From positions 8,477,481-8,541,480 of the forward strand of contig CM026390.1 of NCBI GenBank assembly GCA_014843695.1: a stretch of 64,000 nucleotides of DNA, in the 5' to 3' direction. Position numbers and translations under genes: made by a program. The stretch's first letter is position 1; every line of letters starts with the position of its first letter. Under the pieces are notes generated by a model that ran no database searches, was not told the origin of the DNA, and saw only the letters and a program-made list of their open reading frames with translations. The DNA comes from Archivesica marissinica. Lineage: Eukaryota > Mollusca > Bivalvia > Venerida > Vesicomyidae. Of the stretch, positions 10,341 to 25,876 are shown piece by piece.

Positions 10341-11806
10341 AGCATTCATGGTCGACCGATACACAGACTATCGGAGCCACCAATGACATTCATGGTATAC
10401 AGATACACAGACTATCGGAGCCACCAATGACAATCATGGTCGACCGATACACAGACTATCGGAGCCACCAATGACAATCATGGTCGACCGATACACAGAC
10501 TATCGGAACCACCAATGACAATCATGGTCGACCGATACATAGACTATCGGAGCCACCAATGACATTCATGGTATACAAATACACATACTATCGGAGCCAC
10601 CAATGACAATCATGGTATACAGATACACAGACTATCGGAGCCACCAATGCCATTCATGGTATACAGATACACAGACTATCGGAGCCACCACTAACATTCA
10701 TGGTATACAGATACACAGACTATCGGAGCCACCAATAACATTCATGGTATACAGATACACAGACTATCGGAGCCACCAATGATAATCCAAGGTCGACCGA
10801 TACACATACTATCGGAGCCACCAATGCAATTCATGGTCGACAGACACACAAACTATCGGAGCCACCAATGACAATAATGGTATACAGATACACAGAATAT
10901 CGGAGCCACCAATGCCATTCATGGTATACAGATACGCAGACTATCGGAGACACCAATGACATTCATGGTATACAGATACACAGACTATCGGAGCCACCAA
11001 TGACAACCCAAGGTCGACCGATACACAGACTATCGGAGCCACCAATGCCATTCATGGTATACAGATACACAGACTATCGGAGACACCCAATGACATTCAT
11101 GGTATACAGATACACAGACTATCGGAGCCACCAATGACAATCCAAGGTCGACCGATACACATACTATCGGAGCCACCAATGCAATTCATGGTATACAGAT
11201 ACACAGACGACTATCGGAGCCACCAATGTAATTCATGGTATACAGATACACAGACTATCGGAGCCACCAATGACATTCATCGTCGACAGACACACAGACT
11301 ATCGGAGCCACCAATGCCATTCATGGTATACAGATACACAGACTATCGGAGACACCAATGACATTCATGGTATACAGATACACAGACTATCGGAGCCACC
11401 AATGCAATTCATGGTATACAGATACACAGACTATCGGAGCCACCAATGCCATTCATGGTCGACCGATACACAGACTATCTGAGCCACCAATGACATTCAT
11501 GGTATACAGATACACATACTATCGGAGCCACCAATGACAATCATGGTCGACCGATACATAGACTATCGGAGCCACCAATGACAATCATGGTATACAGATA
11601 CACAGACTATCGAAGCCACCAATGCCATTCATGGCATACAGATACACAAGACTATCGGAGCCACCAATGCCATTCATGGTATACAGATACACAGACTATC
11701 GGAGCCACCAATGACAATTATGGTATACAGATACACAACACAAGACGTGGTACGAATAATGACAATCGTGTTTTACAGATACATAGATGTGGTACCAATA
11801 ATGACA
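10341..11806. repeat. 44-bp minisatellite (family A)
   Basis: About 33 copies of a 44-bp unit containing ACACAGACTATCGGAGCCAC and CAATGACATTCATGG. Two interchangeable modules follow CATGG: TATACAGAT or TCGACCGAT. They are mixed along the array. The last two units (from about 11739) are strongly diverged, marked by GTGGTACGAATAATGACA. The SINE to the left appears to have inserted into the first, also diverged, unit. Confidence 0.94.
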
Positions 11807-12533
11807 TCTTTCCCCGCTCTCGCCATGTGAGCGTATCTAATACCATGAACAATAAATATAAACAGACTCGTATATAAGGATCAGTTCAACATTGCACATA
11901 TCTTTAAACTCTAGATTACAATGTATACCAAACGAATAATAAATGTGACATACCCCAATTGACCTCTTGAAACGATATACGTTTATACTCTAGATGTATC
12001 TGGAAGAACTGCATTGCTGTGTGGACTTCCTCGCTAATTATACAGTGCTGGTGAATACACGCACGGATTTTCCATGTGTTTATGAGCTGATTTAACATTC
12101 ACATTCTATCGAATGTTTTAGTACAAGACATTGGACAGTAATTTTACTGATAAAGGGAACAGTATTTAGTGATAAATCCAAGTCGCATAATATTAGTTTG
12201 ATTTACATGTATACCAATTAAACGGGAATTTCCCTAATAAGTAATGTATAATATTATGACAATGTACCTTCGCGGTTAGGTACACGTTATTCCCTATTTA
12301 GTATAAATGTACCCACTGAACTGTACAGTGGTACGACAACATGTACGTAGCCTACATCCATTGACAATTAGGCCCGACTACACAGTAGTCAATCTGGTCA
12401 CTCGCATTTTGTTACAATGTGGTTCTACCCATGTACCCGCTCTAATCCCATTATCGCTTGCATCTGAACTCATTTGATATATATTAGCGAAAAGAGTATA
12501 TTTGGAATGACCAGACAAGACGAAAACAAACCC
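11807..12533. other. AT-rich low-copy spacer, no gene recognised
   Basis: About 730 bp of unique-looking sequence between the 44-bp and 37-bp arrays. Minus-strand frames of 60-68 codons show no recognisable domain. No transposable element, tRNA or long repeat is evident. Confidence 0.55.
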
Positions 12534-15500
12534 AAACGTCGGCACATACAATACCATATATATCATTACAAAACGTCGGCACATACAATACCATATATAT
12601 CATTACAAAACGTCGGCACATACAATACCAATATATATCATTACAAAACGTCGGCACATACAATACCATATATATCATTACAAAACGTCGGCACATACAA
12701 TACCATATATATCATTGCAAAACGTCGGCACATACAATACCATATATATCATTACAAAACGTCGGCACATACAATACCATATATATCATTACAAAACGTC
12801 GGCACATACAATACCATATATATATCATTACAAAACGTCGGCACATACAATACCATATATATCATTACAAAACGTCGGCACATACAATACCATATATATC
12901 ATTACAAAACGTCGGCACATACAATACCATATATATCATTACAAAACGTCGGCACATACAATACCATATATATCATTACAAAACGTCGGCACATACAATA
13001 CCATATATATCATTACAAAACGTCGGCACATACAATACCATATATATCATTGCAAAACGTCGGCACATACAATACCATATATATCATTGCAAAACGTCGG
13101 CACATACAATACCATATATATCATTGCAAAACGTCGGCACATACAATACCATATATATCATTGCAAAACGTCGGCACATACAATACCATATATATCATTA
13201 CAAAACGTCGGCACATACAATACCATATATATCATTGCAAAACGTCGGCACATACAATACCAATATATATCATTACAAAACGTCGGCACATACAATACCA
13301 TATATATCATTGCAAAACGTCGGCACATACAATACCATATATATCATTACAAAACGTCGGCACATACAATACCATATATATCATTGCAAAACGTCGGCAC
13401 ATACAATACCATATATATCATTACAAAACGTCGGCACATACAATACCATATATATCATTACAAAACGTCGGCACATACAATATATATCATTACAAAACGT
13501 CAGCACATACAATACCATATATATCATTGCAAAACGTCGGCACATACAATACCATATATCATTGCAAAACGTCGGCACATACAATACCATATATATCATT
13601 ACAAAACGTCGGCACATACAATACCATATATATCATTGCAAAACGTCGGCACATACAATACCATATATATCATTACAAAACGTCGGCACATACAATACCA
13701 TATATATCATTACAAAACGTCGGCACATACAATATATATCATTACAAAACGTCGGCACATACAATACCATATATATCATTACAAAACGTCGGCACATACA
13801 ATACCATATATATCATTGCAAAACGTCGGCACATACAATACCATATATATCATTGCAAAACGTCGGCACATACAATACCATATATATCATTGCAAAACGT
13901 CGGCACATACAATACCATATATATCATTGCAAAACGTCGGCACATACAATACCATATATATATCATTACAAAACGTCGGCACATACAATACCATATATAT
14001 CATTGCAAAACGTCGGCACATACAATACCATATATTATTGAAAACGTCGGCATATACAATACCATATATATCATTACAAAACGTCGGCACATACAATACC
14101 ATATATATCATTGCAAAACGTCGGCACATACAATACCATATATATCATTACAAAACGTCGGCACATACAATACCATATATATCATTACAAAACGTCGGCA
14201 CATACAATACCATATATATCATTGCAAAACGTCGGCACATACAATACCATATATATCATTGCAAAACGTCGGCACATACAATACCATATATATCATTACA
14301 AAACGTCGGCACATACAATACCATATATCATTGCAAAACGTCGGCACATACAATACCATATATATCATTGCAAAACGTCGGCACATACAATACCATATAT
14401 ATCATTGCAAAACGTCGGCACATACAATACCATATATATATCATTACAAAACGTCGGCACATACAATACCATATATATCATTGCAAAACGTCGGCACATA
14501 CAATACCATATATATCATTACAAAACGTCGGCACATACAATACCATATATATCATTGCAAAACGTCGGCACATACAATACCATATATATATCATTACAAA
14601 ACGTCGGCACATACAATACCATATATATCATTACAAAACGTCGGCACATACAATACCATATATATATCATTACAAAACGTCGGCACATACAATACCATAT
14701 ATATCATTACAAAACGTCGGCACATACAATACCATATATATCATTACAAAACGTCGGCACATACAATACCATATATATCATTACAAAACGTCGGCACATA
14801 CAATACCATATATATCATTTAAAAAAGGTCGGCACATACAATACCATATATATCATTGCAAAACGTCGGCACATACAATACCATATATATCATTGCAAAA
14901 CGTCGGCACATACAATACTATATATATCATTGCAAAACGTCAGCACATACAATACCATATATATCATTGCAAAACGTCGGCACATACAATACAATATATC
15001 ATTGCAAAACGTCGGCATATACAATACCATATATATCATTACAAAACGTCGGCACATACAATACCATATATATATCATTGCAAAACGTCGGCACATACAA
15101 TACCATATATATCATTACAAAACGTCGGCACATACAATACCATATTATATCATTACAAAACGTCGGCACATACAATACCATATATATCATTACAAAACGT
15201 CGGCACATACAATACCATATATATCATTACAAAACGTCGGCACATACAATACCAAATATATCATTACAAAACGTCGGCACATACAATACCATATATATCA
15301 TTACAAAACGTCGGCACATACAATACCATATATATCATTACAAAACGTCGGCACATACAATACCATATATATCATTTAAAAAACGTCGGCACATACAATA
15401 CCATATATATCATTACAAAACGTCGGCACATACAATACCATATATATCATTGCAAAACGTCGGCACATACAATACCATATATATCATTGCAAAACGTCGG

Positions 15501-18500
15501 CACATACAATACCATATATATCATTGCAAAACGTCGGCACATACAATACCATATATATCATTGCAAAACGTCGGCACATACAATACCATATATATCATTG
15601 CAAAACGTCGGCACATACAATACCATATATATCATTGCAAAACGTCGGCACATACAATACCATATATATCATTACAAAACGTCGGCACATACAATACCAT
15701 ATATATCATTGCAAAACGTCGGCACATACAATACCATATATATCATTGCAAAACGTCGGCACATACAATACCATATATATCATTGCAAAACGTCGGCACA
15801 TACAATACCATATATATCATTGCAAAACGTCGGCACATACAATACTATATATCATTGAAAACTCGGCATACAATACCATATATATCATTACAAAACGTCG
15901 GCACATACAATACCATATATATATCATTACAAAACGTCGGCACATACAATACCATATATATCATTGCAAAACGTCGGCACATACAATACTATATATCATT
16001 GCAAAACGTCGGCACATACAATACCATATATATCATTACAAAACGTCGGCACATACAATACCATATATATCATTGCAAAACGTCGGCACATACAATACCA
16101 TATATATATCATTACAAAACGTCGGCACATACAATACCATATATATCATTGCAAAACGTCGGCACATACAATACCATATATATCATTGCAAAACGTCGGC
16201 ACATACAATACCATATATATCATTACAAAACGTCGGCACATACAATACCATATATATCATTGCAAAACGTCGGCACATACAATACCATATATATATCATT
16301 ACAAAACGTCGGCACATACAATACCATATATATCATTACAAAACGTCGGCACATACAATACCATATATATCATTCCAAAACGTCGGCACATACAATACCA
16401 TATATATCATTACAAAACGTCGGCACATACAATACCATATATATCATTACAAAACGTCGGCACATACAATACCATATATATCATTACAAAACGTCGGCAC
16501 ATACAATACCATATATATCATTATAAAAAAGGTCGGCACATACAATACCATATATATCATTGCAAAACGTCGGCACATACAATACCATATATATCATTGC
16601 AAAACGTCGGCACATACAATACCATATATATATCATTGCAAAACGTCGGCACATACAATACCATATATATCATTGCAAAACGTCGGCACATACAATACCA
16701 TATATATCATTACAAAACGTCGGCACATACAATACCATATATATCATTACAAAACGTCGGCACATACAATACCATATATATCATTACAAAACGTCGGCAC
16801 ATACAATACCATATATATCATTGCAAAACGTCGGCACATACAATACCATATATATCATTGCAAAACGTCGGCACATACAATACCATATATATCATTACAA
16901 AACGTCGGCACATACAATACCATATATATCATTGCAAAACGTCGGCACATACAATACCATATATATATCATTACAAAACGTCGGCACATACAATACCATA
17001 TATATCATTACAAAACGTCGGCACATACAATACCAAATATATCATTACAAAACGTCGGCACATACAATACCATATATATCATTACAAAACGTCGGCACAT
17101 ACAATACCATATATATCATTACAAAACGTCGGCACATACAATACCATATATATCATTATAAAAAAGGTCGGCACATACAATACCATATATATCATTGCAA
17201 AACGTCGGCACATACAATACCAATATATATCATTACAAAACGTCAGCACATACAATACCATATATATCATTGCAAAACGTCGGCACATACAATACCATAT
17301 ATCATTGCAAAACGTCGGCACATACAATACCATATATATCATTACAAAACGTCGGCACATACAATACCATATATATCATTGCAAAACGTCGGCACATACA
17401 ATACCATATATATCATTGCAAAACGTCGGCACATACAATACCATATATATCATTGCAAAACGTCGGCACATACAATACATATATATCATTACAAAACGTC
17501 GGCACATACAATACCATATATATCATTGCAAAACGTCGGCACATACAATACCATATATATATCATTACAAAACGTCGGCACATACAATACCATATATATC
17601 ATTGCAAAACGTCGGCACATACAATACCATATATATCATTACAAAACGTCGGCACATACAATACCAATATATATCATTGCAAAACGTCGGCACATACAAT
17701 ACCATATATATCATTACAAAACGTCGGCACATACAATACCATATATATCATTACAAAACGTCGGCACATACAATACCATATATATCATTACAAAACGTCG
17801 GCACATACAATACCATATATATCATTACAAAACGTCGGCACATACAATACCAATATATATCATTACAAAACGTCGGCACATACAATACCATATATATCAT
17901 TACAAAACGTCGGCACATACAATACCATATATATCATTACAAAACGTCGGCACATACAATACCATATATCATTAAAATCGGCAACAATACCATATATATC
18001 ATTAAAAACGTCGGCACATACAATACCATATATATCATTACAAAACGTCGGCACATACAATACCATATATATCATTACAAAACGTCGGCACATACAATAC
18101 CATATCATTGCAAAACGTCGGCACATACAATACCATATATATCATTACAAAACGTCGGCACATACAATACCATATATATCATTGCAAAACGTCGGCACAT
18201 ACAATACCATCGGCACATACAATACCATATATATCATTGCAAAACGTCGGCACATACAATACAATATATCATTGCAAAACGTCGGCACATACAATACCAT
18301 ATATATCATTACAAAACGTCGGCACATACAATACCAATATATATCATTGCAAAACGTCGGCACATACAATACCATATATATCATTACAAAACGTCGGCAC
18401 ATACAATACCATATATATCATTCAAAACGTCGGCACATACAATACCATATATATCATTACAAAACGTCGGCACATACAATACCATATATATCATTACAAA

Positions 18501-21500
18501 ACGTCGGCACATACAATACATATATATCATTACAAAACGTCGGCACATACAATACCATATATATCATTACAAAACGTCGGCACATACAATACCATATATA
18601 TCATTGCAAAACGTCGGCACATACAATACCATATATATCATTACAAAACGTCGGCACATACAATACCATATATATCATTACAAAACGTCGGCACATACAA
18701 TACCATATATATCATTACAAAACGTCGGCACATACAATACCATATATATCATTGCAAAACGTCGGCACATACAATACCATATATATCATTGCAAAACGTC
18801 GGCACATACAATACCATATATATCATTGCAAAACGTCGGCACATACAATACCATATATATCATTGCAAAACGTCGGCACATACAATACCATATATATCAT
18901 TGCAAAACGTCGGCACATACAATACCATATATATCATTGCAAAACGTCGGCACATACAATACCATATATCATTACAAAACGTCGGCACATACAATACCAT
19001 ATATATCATTGCAAAACGTCGGCACATACAATACATATATATCATACAAAACGTCGGCACATACAATACCATATATATCATTACAAAACGTCGGCACATA
19101 CAATACCATATATATCATTGCAAAACGTCGGCACATACAATACCATATATCATTGCAAAACGTCGGCACATACAATACCATATATATCATTACAAAACGT
19201 CGGCACATACAATACCATATATATCATTGCAAAACGTCGGCACATACAATACCATATATATCATTACAAAACGTCGGCACATACAATACCAATATATATC
19301 ATTACAAAACGTCGGCACATACAATACCATATATATCATTACAAAACGTCGGCACATACAATACCATATATATCATTACAAAACGTCGGCACATACAATA
19401 CCATATATATCATTACAAAACGTCGGCACATACAATACCAAATATATCATTACAAAACGTCGGCACATACAATACCATATATATCATTTAAAAAACGTCG
19501 GCACATACAATACCATATATATCATTACAAAACGTCGGCACATACAATACCATATATATCATTACAAAACGTCGGCACATACAATACCATATATATCATT
19601 GCAAAACGTCGGCACATACAATACCATATATATCATTACAAAACGTCGGCACATACAATACCATATATATCATTACAAAACGTCGGCACATACAATACCA
19701 TATATATCATTACAAAACGTCGGCACATACAATACCATATATATCATTGCAAAACGTCGGCACATACAATACCATATATATCATTGCAAAACGTCGGCAC
19801 ATACAATACCATATATATCATTGCAAAACGTCGGCACATACAATACTATATATATCATTACAAAACGTCGGCACATACAATACCATATATATCATTGCAA
19901 AACGTCGGCACATACAATACCATATATATCATTACAAAACGTCGGCACATACAATACCATATATATCATTGCAAAACGTCGGCACATACAATACCATATA
20001 TATCATTTACAAAACGTCGGCACATACAATACCATATATATCATTACAAAACGTCGGCACATACAATACCATATATATCATTGCAAAACGTCGGCACATA
20101 CAATACCATATATATCATTGCAAAACGTCGGCACATACAATACCATATATATCATTGCAAAACGTCGGCACATACAATACCATATATATCATTGCAAAAC
20201 GTCGGCACATACAATACCATATATCATTGCAAAACGTCGGCACATACAATACCATATATATCATTACAAAACGTCGGCACATACAATACCATATATATCA
20301 TTGCAAAACGTCGGCACATACAATACCATATATATCATTACAAAACGTCGGCACATACAATACCATATATATCATTGCAAAACGTCGGCACATACAATAC
20401 CATATATATCATTACAAAACGTCGGCACATACAATACCATATATATCATTGCAAAACGTCGGCACATACAATACCATATATATCATTACAAAACGTCGGC
20501 ACATACAATACCATATATATCATTGCAAAACGTCGGCACATACAATAATATATATCATTGCAAAACGTCGGCACATACAATACCATATATATCATTGCAA
20601 AACGTCGGCACATACAATACCATATATATCATTACAAAACGTCGGCACATACAATACCATATATATCATTGCAAAACGTCGGCACATACAATACCATATA
20701 TATATCATTACAAAACGTCGGCACATACAATACCATATATATCATTACAAAGTCGGCACTACATACCAATATATCATTACAAAACGTCGGCACATACAAT
20801 ACCATATATATCATTACAAAACGTCGGCACATACAATACATATATATCATTACAAAACGTCGGCACATACAATACCATATATATCATTACAAAACGTCGG
20901 CACATACAATACCATATATATCATTGCAAAACGTCGGCACATACAATACCATATATATCATTACAAAACGTCGGCACATACAATACCATATATATCATTA
21001 CAAAACGTCGGCACATACAATACCATATATATCATTACAAAACGTCGGCACATACAATACCATATATATCATTACAAAACGTCGGCACATACAATACCAA
21101 ATATATCATTACAAAACGTCGGCACATACAATACCATATATATCATTACAAAACGTCGGCACATACAATACCATATATATCATTATAAAAAACGTCGGCA
21201 CATACAATACCATATATATCATTACAAAACGTCGGCACATACAATACCATATATATCATTGCAAAACGTCGGCACATACAATACCATATATATCATTGCA
21301 AAACGTCGGCACATACAATACCATATATATCATTACAAAACGTCGGCACATACAATACCATATATATCATTACAAAACGTCGGCACATACAATACCATAT
21401 ATATCATTACAAAACGTCGGCACATACAATACCATATATATCATTGCAAAACGTCGGCACAATACCATATATATCATTACAAAACGTCGGCACATACAAT

Positions 21501-21591
21501 ACCATATATATATCATTACAAAACGTCGGCACATACAATACCATATATATCATTACAAAACGTCGGCACATACAATACCATATATATATCA
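12534..21591. repeat. 37-bp satellite array (family 2), about 245 units
   Basis: The largest complete stretch of one repeat in the window. The 37-bp unit contains AAAACGTCGGCACATACAAT, then ACCATATATATCATTAC. The main polymorphism is CATTAC versus CATTGC. TA-number changes make 33- to 39-bp units. Rare variants (ACCAAATATATC, CATTTAAAAAA, CATTATAAAAA, GTCAGCAC) recur in linked order, pointing to block duplication. The unit has no plus-strand stop and 37 is one more than a multiple of three, so all three plus frames stay open for up to about 1175 codons. No protein is supported. It is truncated on the right by a gap. Confidence 0.97.
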
Positions 21592-22591
21592 NNNNNNNNN
21601 NNNNNNNNNNNNNNNNNNNNNNNNNNNNNNNNNNNNNNNNNNNNNNNNNNNNNNNNNNNNNNNNNNNNNNNNNNNNNNNNNNNNNNNNNNNNNNNNNNNN
21701 NNNNNNNNNNNNNNNNNNNNNNNNNNNNNNNNNNNNNNNNNNNNNNNNNNNNNNNNNNNNNNNNNNNNNNNNNNNNNNNNNNNNNNNNNNNNNNNNNNNN
21801 NNNNNNNNNNNNNNNNNNNNNNNNNNNNNNNNNNNNNNNNNNNNNNNNNNNNNNNNNNNNNNNNNNNNNNNNNNNNNNNNNNNNNNNNNNNNNNNNNNNN
21901 NNNNNNNNNNNNNNNNNNNNNNNNNNNNNNNNNNNNNNNNNNNNNNNNNNNNNNNNNNNNNNNNNNNNNNNNNNNNNNNNNNNNNNNNNNNNNNNNNNNN
22001 NNNNNNNNNNNNNNNNNNNNNNNNNNNNNNNNNNNNNNNNNNNNNNNNNNNNNNNNNNNNNNNNNNNNNNNNNNNNNNNNNNNNNNNNNNNNNNNNNNNN
22101 NNNNNNNNNNNNNNNNNNNNNNNNNNNNNNNNNNNNNNNNNNNNNNNNNNNNNNNNNNNNNNNNNNNNNNNNNNNNNNNNNNNNNNNNNNNNNNNNNNNN
22201 NNNNNNNNNNNNNNNNNNNNNNNNNNNNNNNNNNNNNNNNNNNNNNNNNNNNNNNNNNNNNNNNNNNNNNNNNNNNNNNNNNNNNNNNNNNNNNNNNNNN
22301 NNNNNNNNNNNNNNNNNNNNNNNNNNNNNNNNNNNNNNNNNNNNNNNNNNNNNNNNNNNNNNNNNNNNNNNNNNNNNNNNNNNNNNNNNNNNNNNNNNNN
22401 NNNNNNNNNNNNNNNNNNNNNNNNNNNNNNNNNNNNNNNNNNNNNNNNNNNNNNNNNNNNNNNNNNNNNNNNNNNNNNNNNNNNNNNNNNNNNNNNNNNN
22501 NNNNNNNNNNNNNNNNNNNNNNNNNNNNNNNNNNNNNNNNNNNNNNNNNNNNNNNNNNNNNNNNNNNNNNNNNNNNNNNNNNNNNNNNNNN
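21592..22591. other. Assembly gap (1000 N)
   Basis: Exactly 1000 N joining the 37-bp array to an unrelated 51-bp array. The round length marks it as a placeholder. The true sequence probably extends one or both arrays, and the junction itself is unknown. Confidence 0.98.
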
Positions 22592-25500
22592 AATCTCTAA
22601 TTGGGTGTATCTAGTTGGGTATATATATACGCCTGTGTATCTAATCTCTAATTGGGTGTATCTAGTTGGGTATATATATACGCCTGTGTATCTAATCTCT
22701 AATTGGGTGTATCTAGTTGGGTATATATATACGCCTGTGTATCTAATCTCTAATTGGGTGTATCTAGTTGGGTATATATATACGCCTGTGTATCTAATCT
22801 CTAATTGGGTGTATCTAGTTGGGTATATATATACGCCTGTGTATCTAATCTCTAATTGGGTGTATCTAGTTGGGTATATATATACGCCTGTGTATCTAAT
22901 CTCTAATTGGGTGTATCTAGTTGGGTATATATATACGCCTGTGTATCTAATCTCTAATTGGGTGTATCTAGTTGGGTATATATATACGCCTGTGTATCTA
23001 ATCTCTAATTGGGTGTATCTAGTTGGGTATATATATACGCCTGTGTATCTAATCTCTAATTGGGTGTATCTAGTTGGGTATATATATAACGCCTGTGTAT
23101 CTAATCTCTAATTGGGTGTATCTAGTTGGGTATATATAATACGCCGTGTATCTAATCTCTAATTGGGTGTATCTAGTTGGGTATATATATACGCCTGTGT
23201 ATCTAATCTCTAATTGGGTGTATCTAGTTGGGTATATATATACGCCTGTGTATCTAATCTCTAATTGGGTGTATCTAGTTGGGTATATATATATACGCCT
23301 GTGTATCTAATCTCTAATTGGGTGTATCTAGTTGGGTATATATATACGCCTGTGTATCTAATCTCTAATTGGGTGTATCTAGTTGGGTATATATATACGC
23401 CTGTGTATCTAATCTCTAATTGGGTGTATCTAGTTGGGTATATATATACGCCTGTGTATCTAATCTCTAATTGGGTGTATCTAGTTGGGTATATATATAC
23501 GCCTGTGTATCTAATCTCTAATTGGGTGTATCTAGTTGGGTATATATATACGCCTGTGTATCTAATCTCTAATTGGTGTATCTAGTTGGGTATATATATA
23601 TACGCCTGTGTATCTAATCTCTAATTGGGTGTATCTAGTTGGGTATATATATACGCCTGTGTATCTAATCTCTAATTGGGTGTATCTAGTTGGGTATATA
23701 TATACGCCTGTGTATCTAATCTCTAATTGGGTGTATCTAGTTGGGTATATATACGCCTGTGTATCTAATCTCTAATTGGGTGTATCTAGTTGGGTATATA
23801 TATATACGCCTGTGTATCTAATCTCTAATTGGGTGTATCTAGTTGGGTATATATATATACGCCTGTGTATCTAATCTCTAATTGGGTGTATCTAGTTGGG
23901 TATATATATACGCCTGTGTATCTAATCTCTAATTGGGTGTATCTAGTTGGGTATATATATACGCCTGTGTATCTAATCTCTAATTGGGTGTATCTAGTTG
24001 GGTATATATATACGCCTGTGTATCTAATCTCTAATTGGGTGTATCTAGTTGGGTATATATATACGCCTGTGTATCTAATCTCTAATTGGGTGTATCTAGT
24101 TGGGTATATATATACGCCTGTGTATCTAATCTCTAATTGGGTATCTAGTTGGGTATATATACGCCTGTGTATCTAATCTCTAATTGGGTGTATCTAGTTG
24201 GGTATATATATACGCCTGTGTATCTAATCTCTAATTGGGTGTATCTAGTTGGGTATATATATACGCCTGTGTATCTAATCTCTAATTGGGTGTATCTAGT
24301 TGGGTATATATATACGCCTGTGTATCTAATCTCTAATTGGGTGTATCTAGTTGGGTATATATATACGCCTGTGTATCTAATCTCTAATTGGGTGTATCTA
24401 GTTGGGTATATATATACGCCTGTGTATCTAATCTCTAATTGGGTGTATCTAGTTGGGTATATATATATACGCCTGTGTATCTAATCTCTAATTGGGTGTA
24501 TCTAGTTGGGTATATATATACGCCTGTGTATCTAATCTCTAATTGGGTGTATCTAGTTGGGTATATATATACGCCTGTGTATCTAATCTCTAATTGGGTG
24601 TATCTAGTTGGGTATATATATACGCCTGTGTATCTAATCTCTAATTGGGTGTATCTAGTTGGGTATATATATACGCCTGTGTATCTAATCTCTAATTGGG
24701 TGTATCTAGTTGGGTATATATATACGCCTGTGTATCTAATCTCTAATTGGGTGTATCTAGTTGGGTATATATATACGCCTGTGTATCTAATCTCTAATTG
24801 GGTGTATCTAGTTGGGTATATATATACGCCTGTGTATCTAATCTCTAATTGGGTGTATCTAGTTGGGTATATATATAACGCCTGTGTATCTAATCTCTAA
24901 TTGGGTGTATCTAGTTGGGTATATATATACGCCTGTGTATCTAATCTCTAATTGGGTGTATCTAGTTGGGTATATATATATACGCCTGTGTATCTAATCT
25001 CTAATTGGGTGTATCTAGTTGGGTATATATATATACGCCTGTGTATCTAATCTCTAATTGGGTGTATCTAGTTGGGTATATATATATACGCCTGTGTATC
25101 TAATCTCTAATTGGGTGTATCTAGTTGGGTATATATATACGCCTGTGTATCTAATCTCTAATTGGGTGTATCTAGTTGGGTATATATATACGCCTGTGTA
25201 TCTAATCTCTAATTGGGTGTATCTAGTTGGGTATATATATACGCCTGTGTATCTAATCTCTAATTGGGTGTATCTAGTTGGGTATATATATACGCCTGTG
25301 TATCTAATCTCTAATTGGGTGTATCTAGTTGGGTATATATATACGCCTGTGTATCTAATCTCTAATTGGGTGTATCTAGTTGGGTATATATATACGCCTG
25401 TGTATCTAATCTCTAATTGGGTGTATCTAGTTGGGTATATATATACGCCTGTGTATCTAATCTCTAATTGGGTGTATCTAGTTGGGTATATATATACGCC

Positions 25501-25874
25501 TGTGTATCTAATCTCTAATTGGGTGTATCTAGTTGGGTATATATATACGCCTGTGTATCTAATCTCTAATTGGGTGTATCTAGTTGGGTGTATATATATA
25601 CGCCTGTGTATCTAATCTCTAATTGGGTGTATCTAGTTGGGTATATATATACGCCTGTGTATCTAATCTCTAATTGGGTGTATCTAGTTGGGTATATATA
25701 TACGCCTGTGTATCTAATCTCTAATTGGGTGTATCTAGTTGGGTATATATATACGCCTGTGTATCTAATCTCTAATTGGGTGTATCTAGTTGGGTATATA
25801 TATATACGCCTGTGTATCTAATCTCTAATTGGGTGTATCTAGTTGGGTATATATATACGCCTGTGTATCTAATC
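22592..25874. repeat. 51-bp satellite array with TATATATA core, about 64 units
   Basis: The 51-bp unit contains AATCTCTAATTGGGTGTATC, TAGTTGGG, TATATATATACGCC and TGTGTATCT. It is one of the most homogeneous arrays here: units differ almost only in the number of TA steps, plus rare single-base deletions. That suggests recent expansion. The period equals 17 codons, so plus-strand frames repeat a 17-residue peptide until a TA-length change shifts the phase. They are not genes. The left end is lost in the gap; the right end passes into diverged 120-bp repeats. Confidence 0.96.
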
Positions 25875-25876
25875 TA

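Noticed and set aside
12474..22614. Overlapping plus-strand reading frames of about 300 to 1175 codons in the 37-bp array
   Set aside because: They are phase-shifted readings of one stop-free repeat unit, run through or into an N gap, and lack any unique coding sequence, domain or start context.
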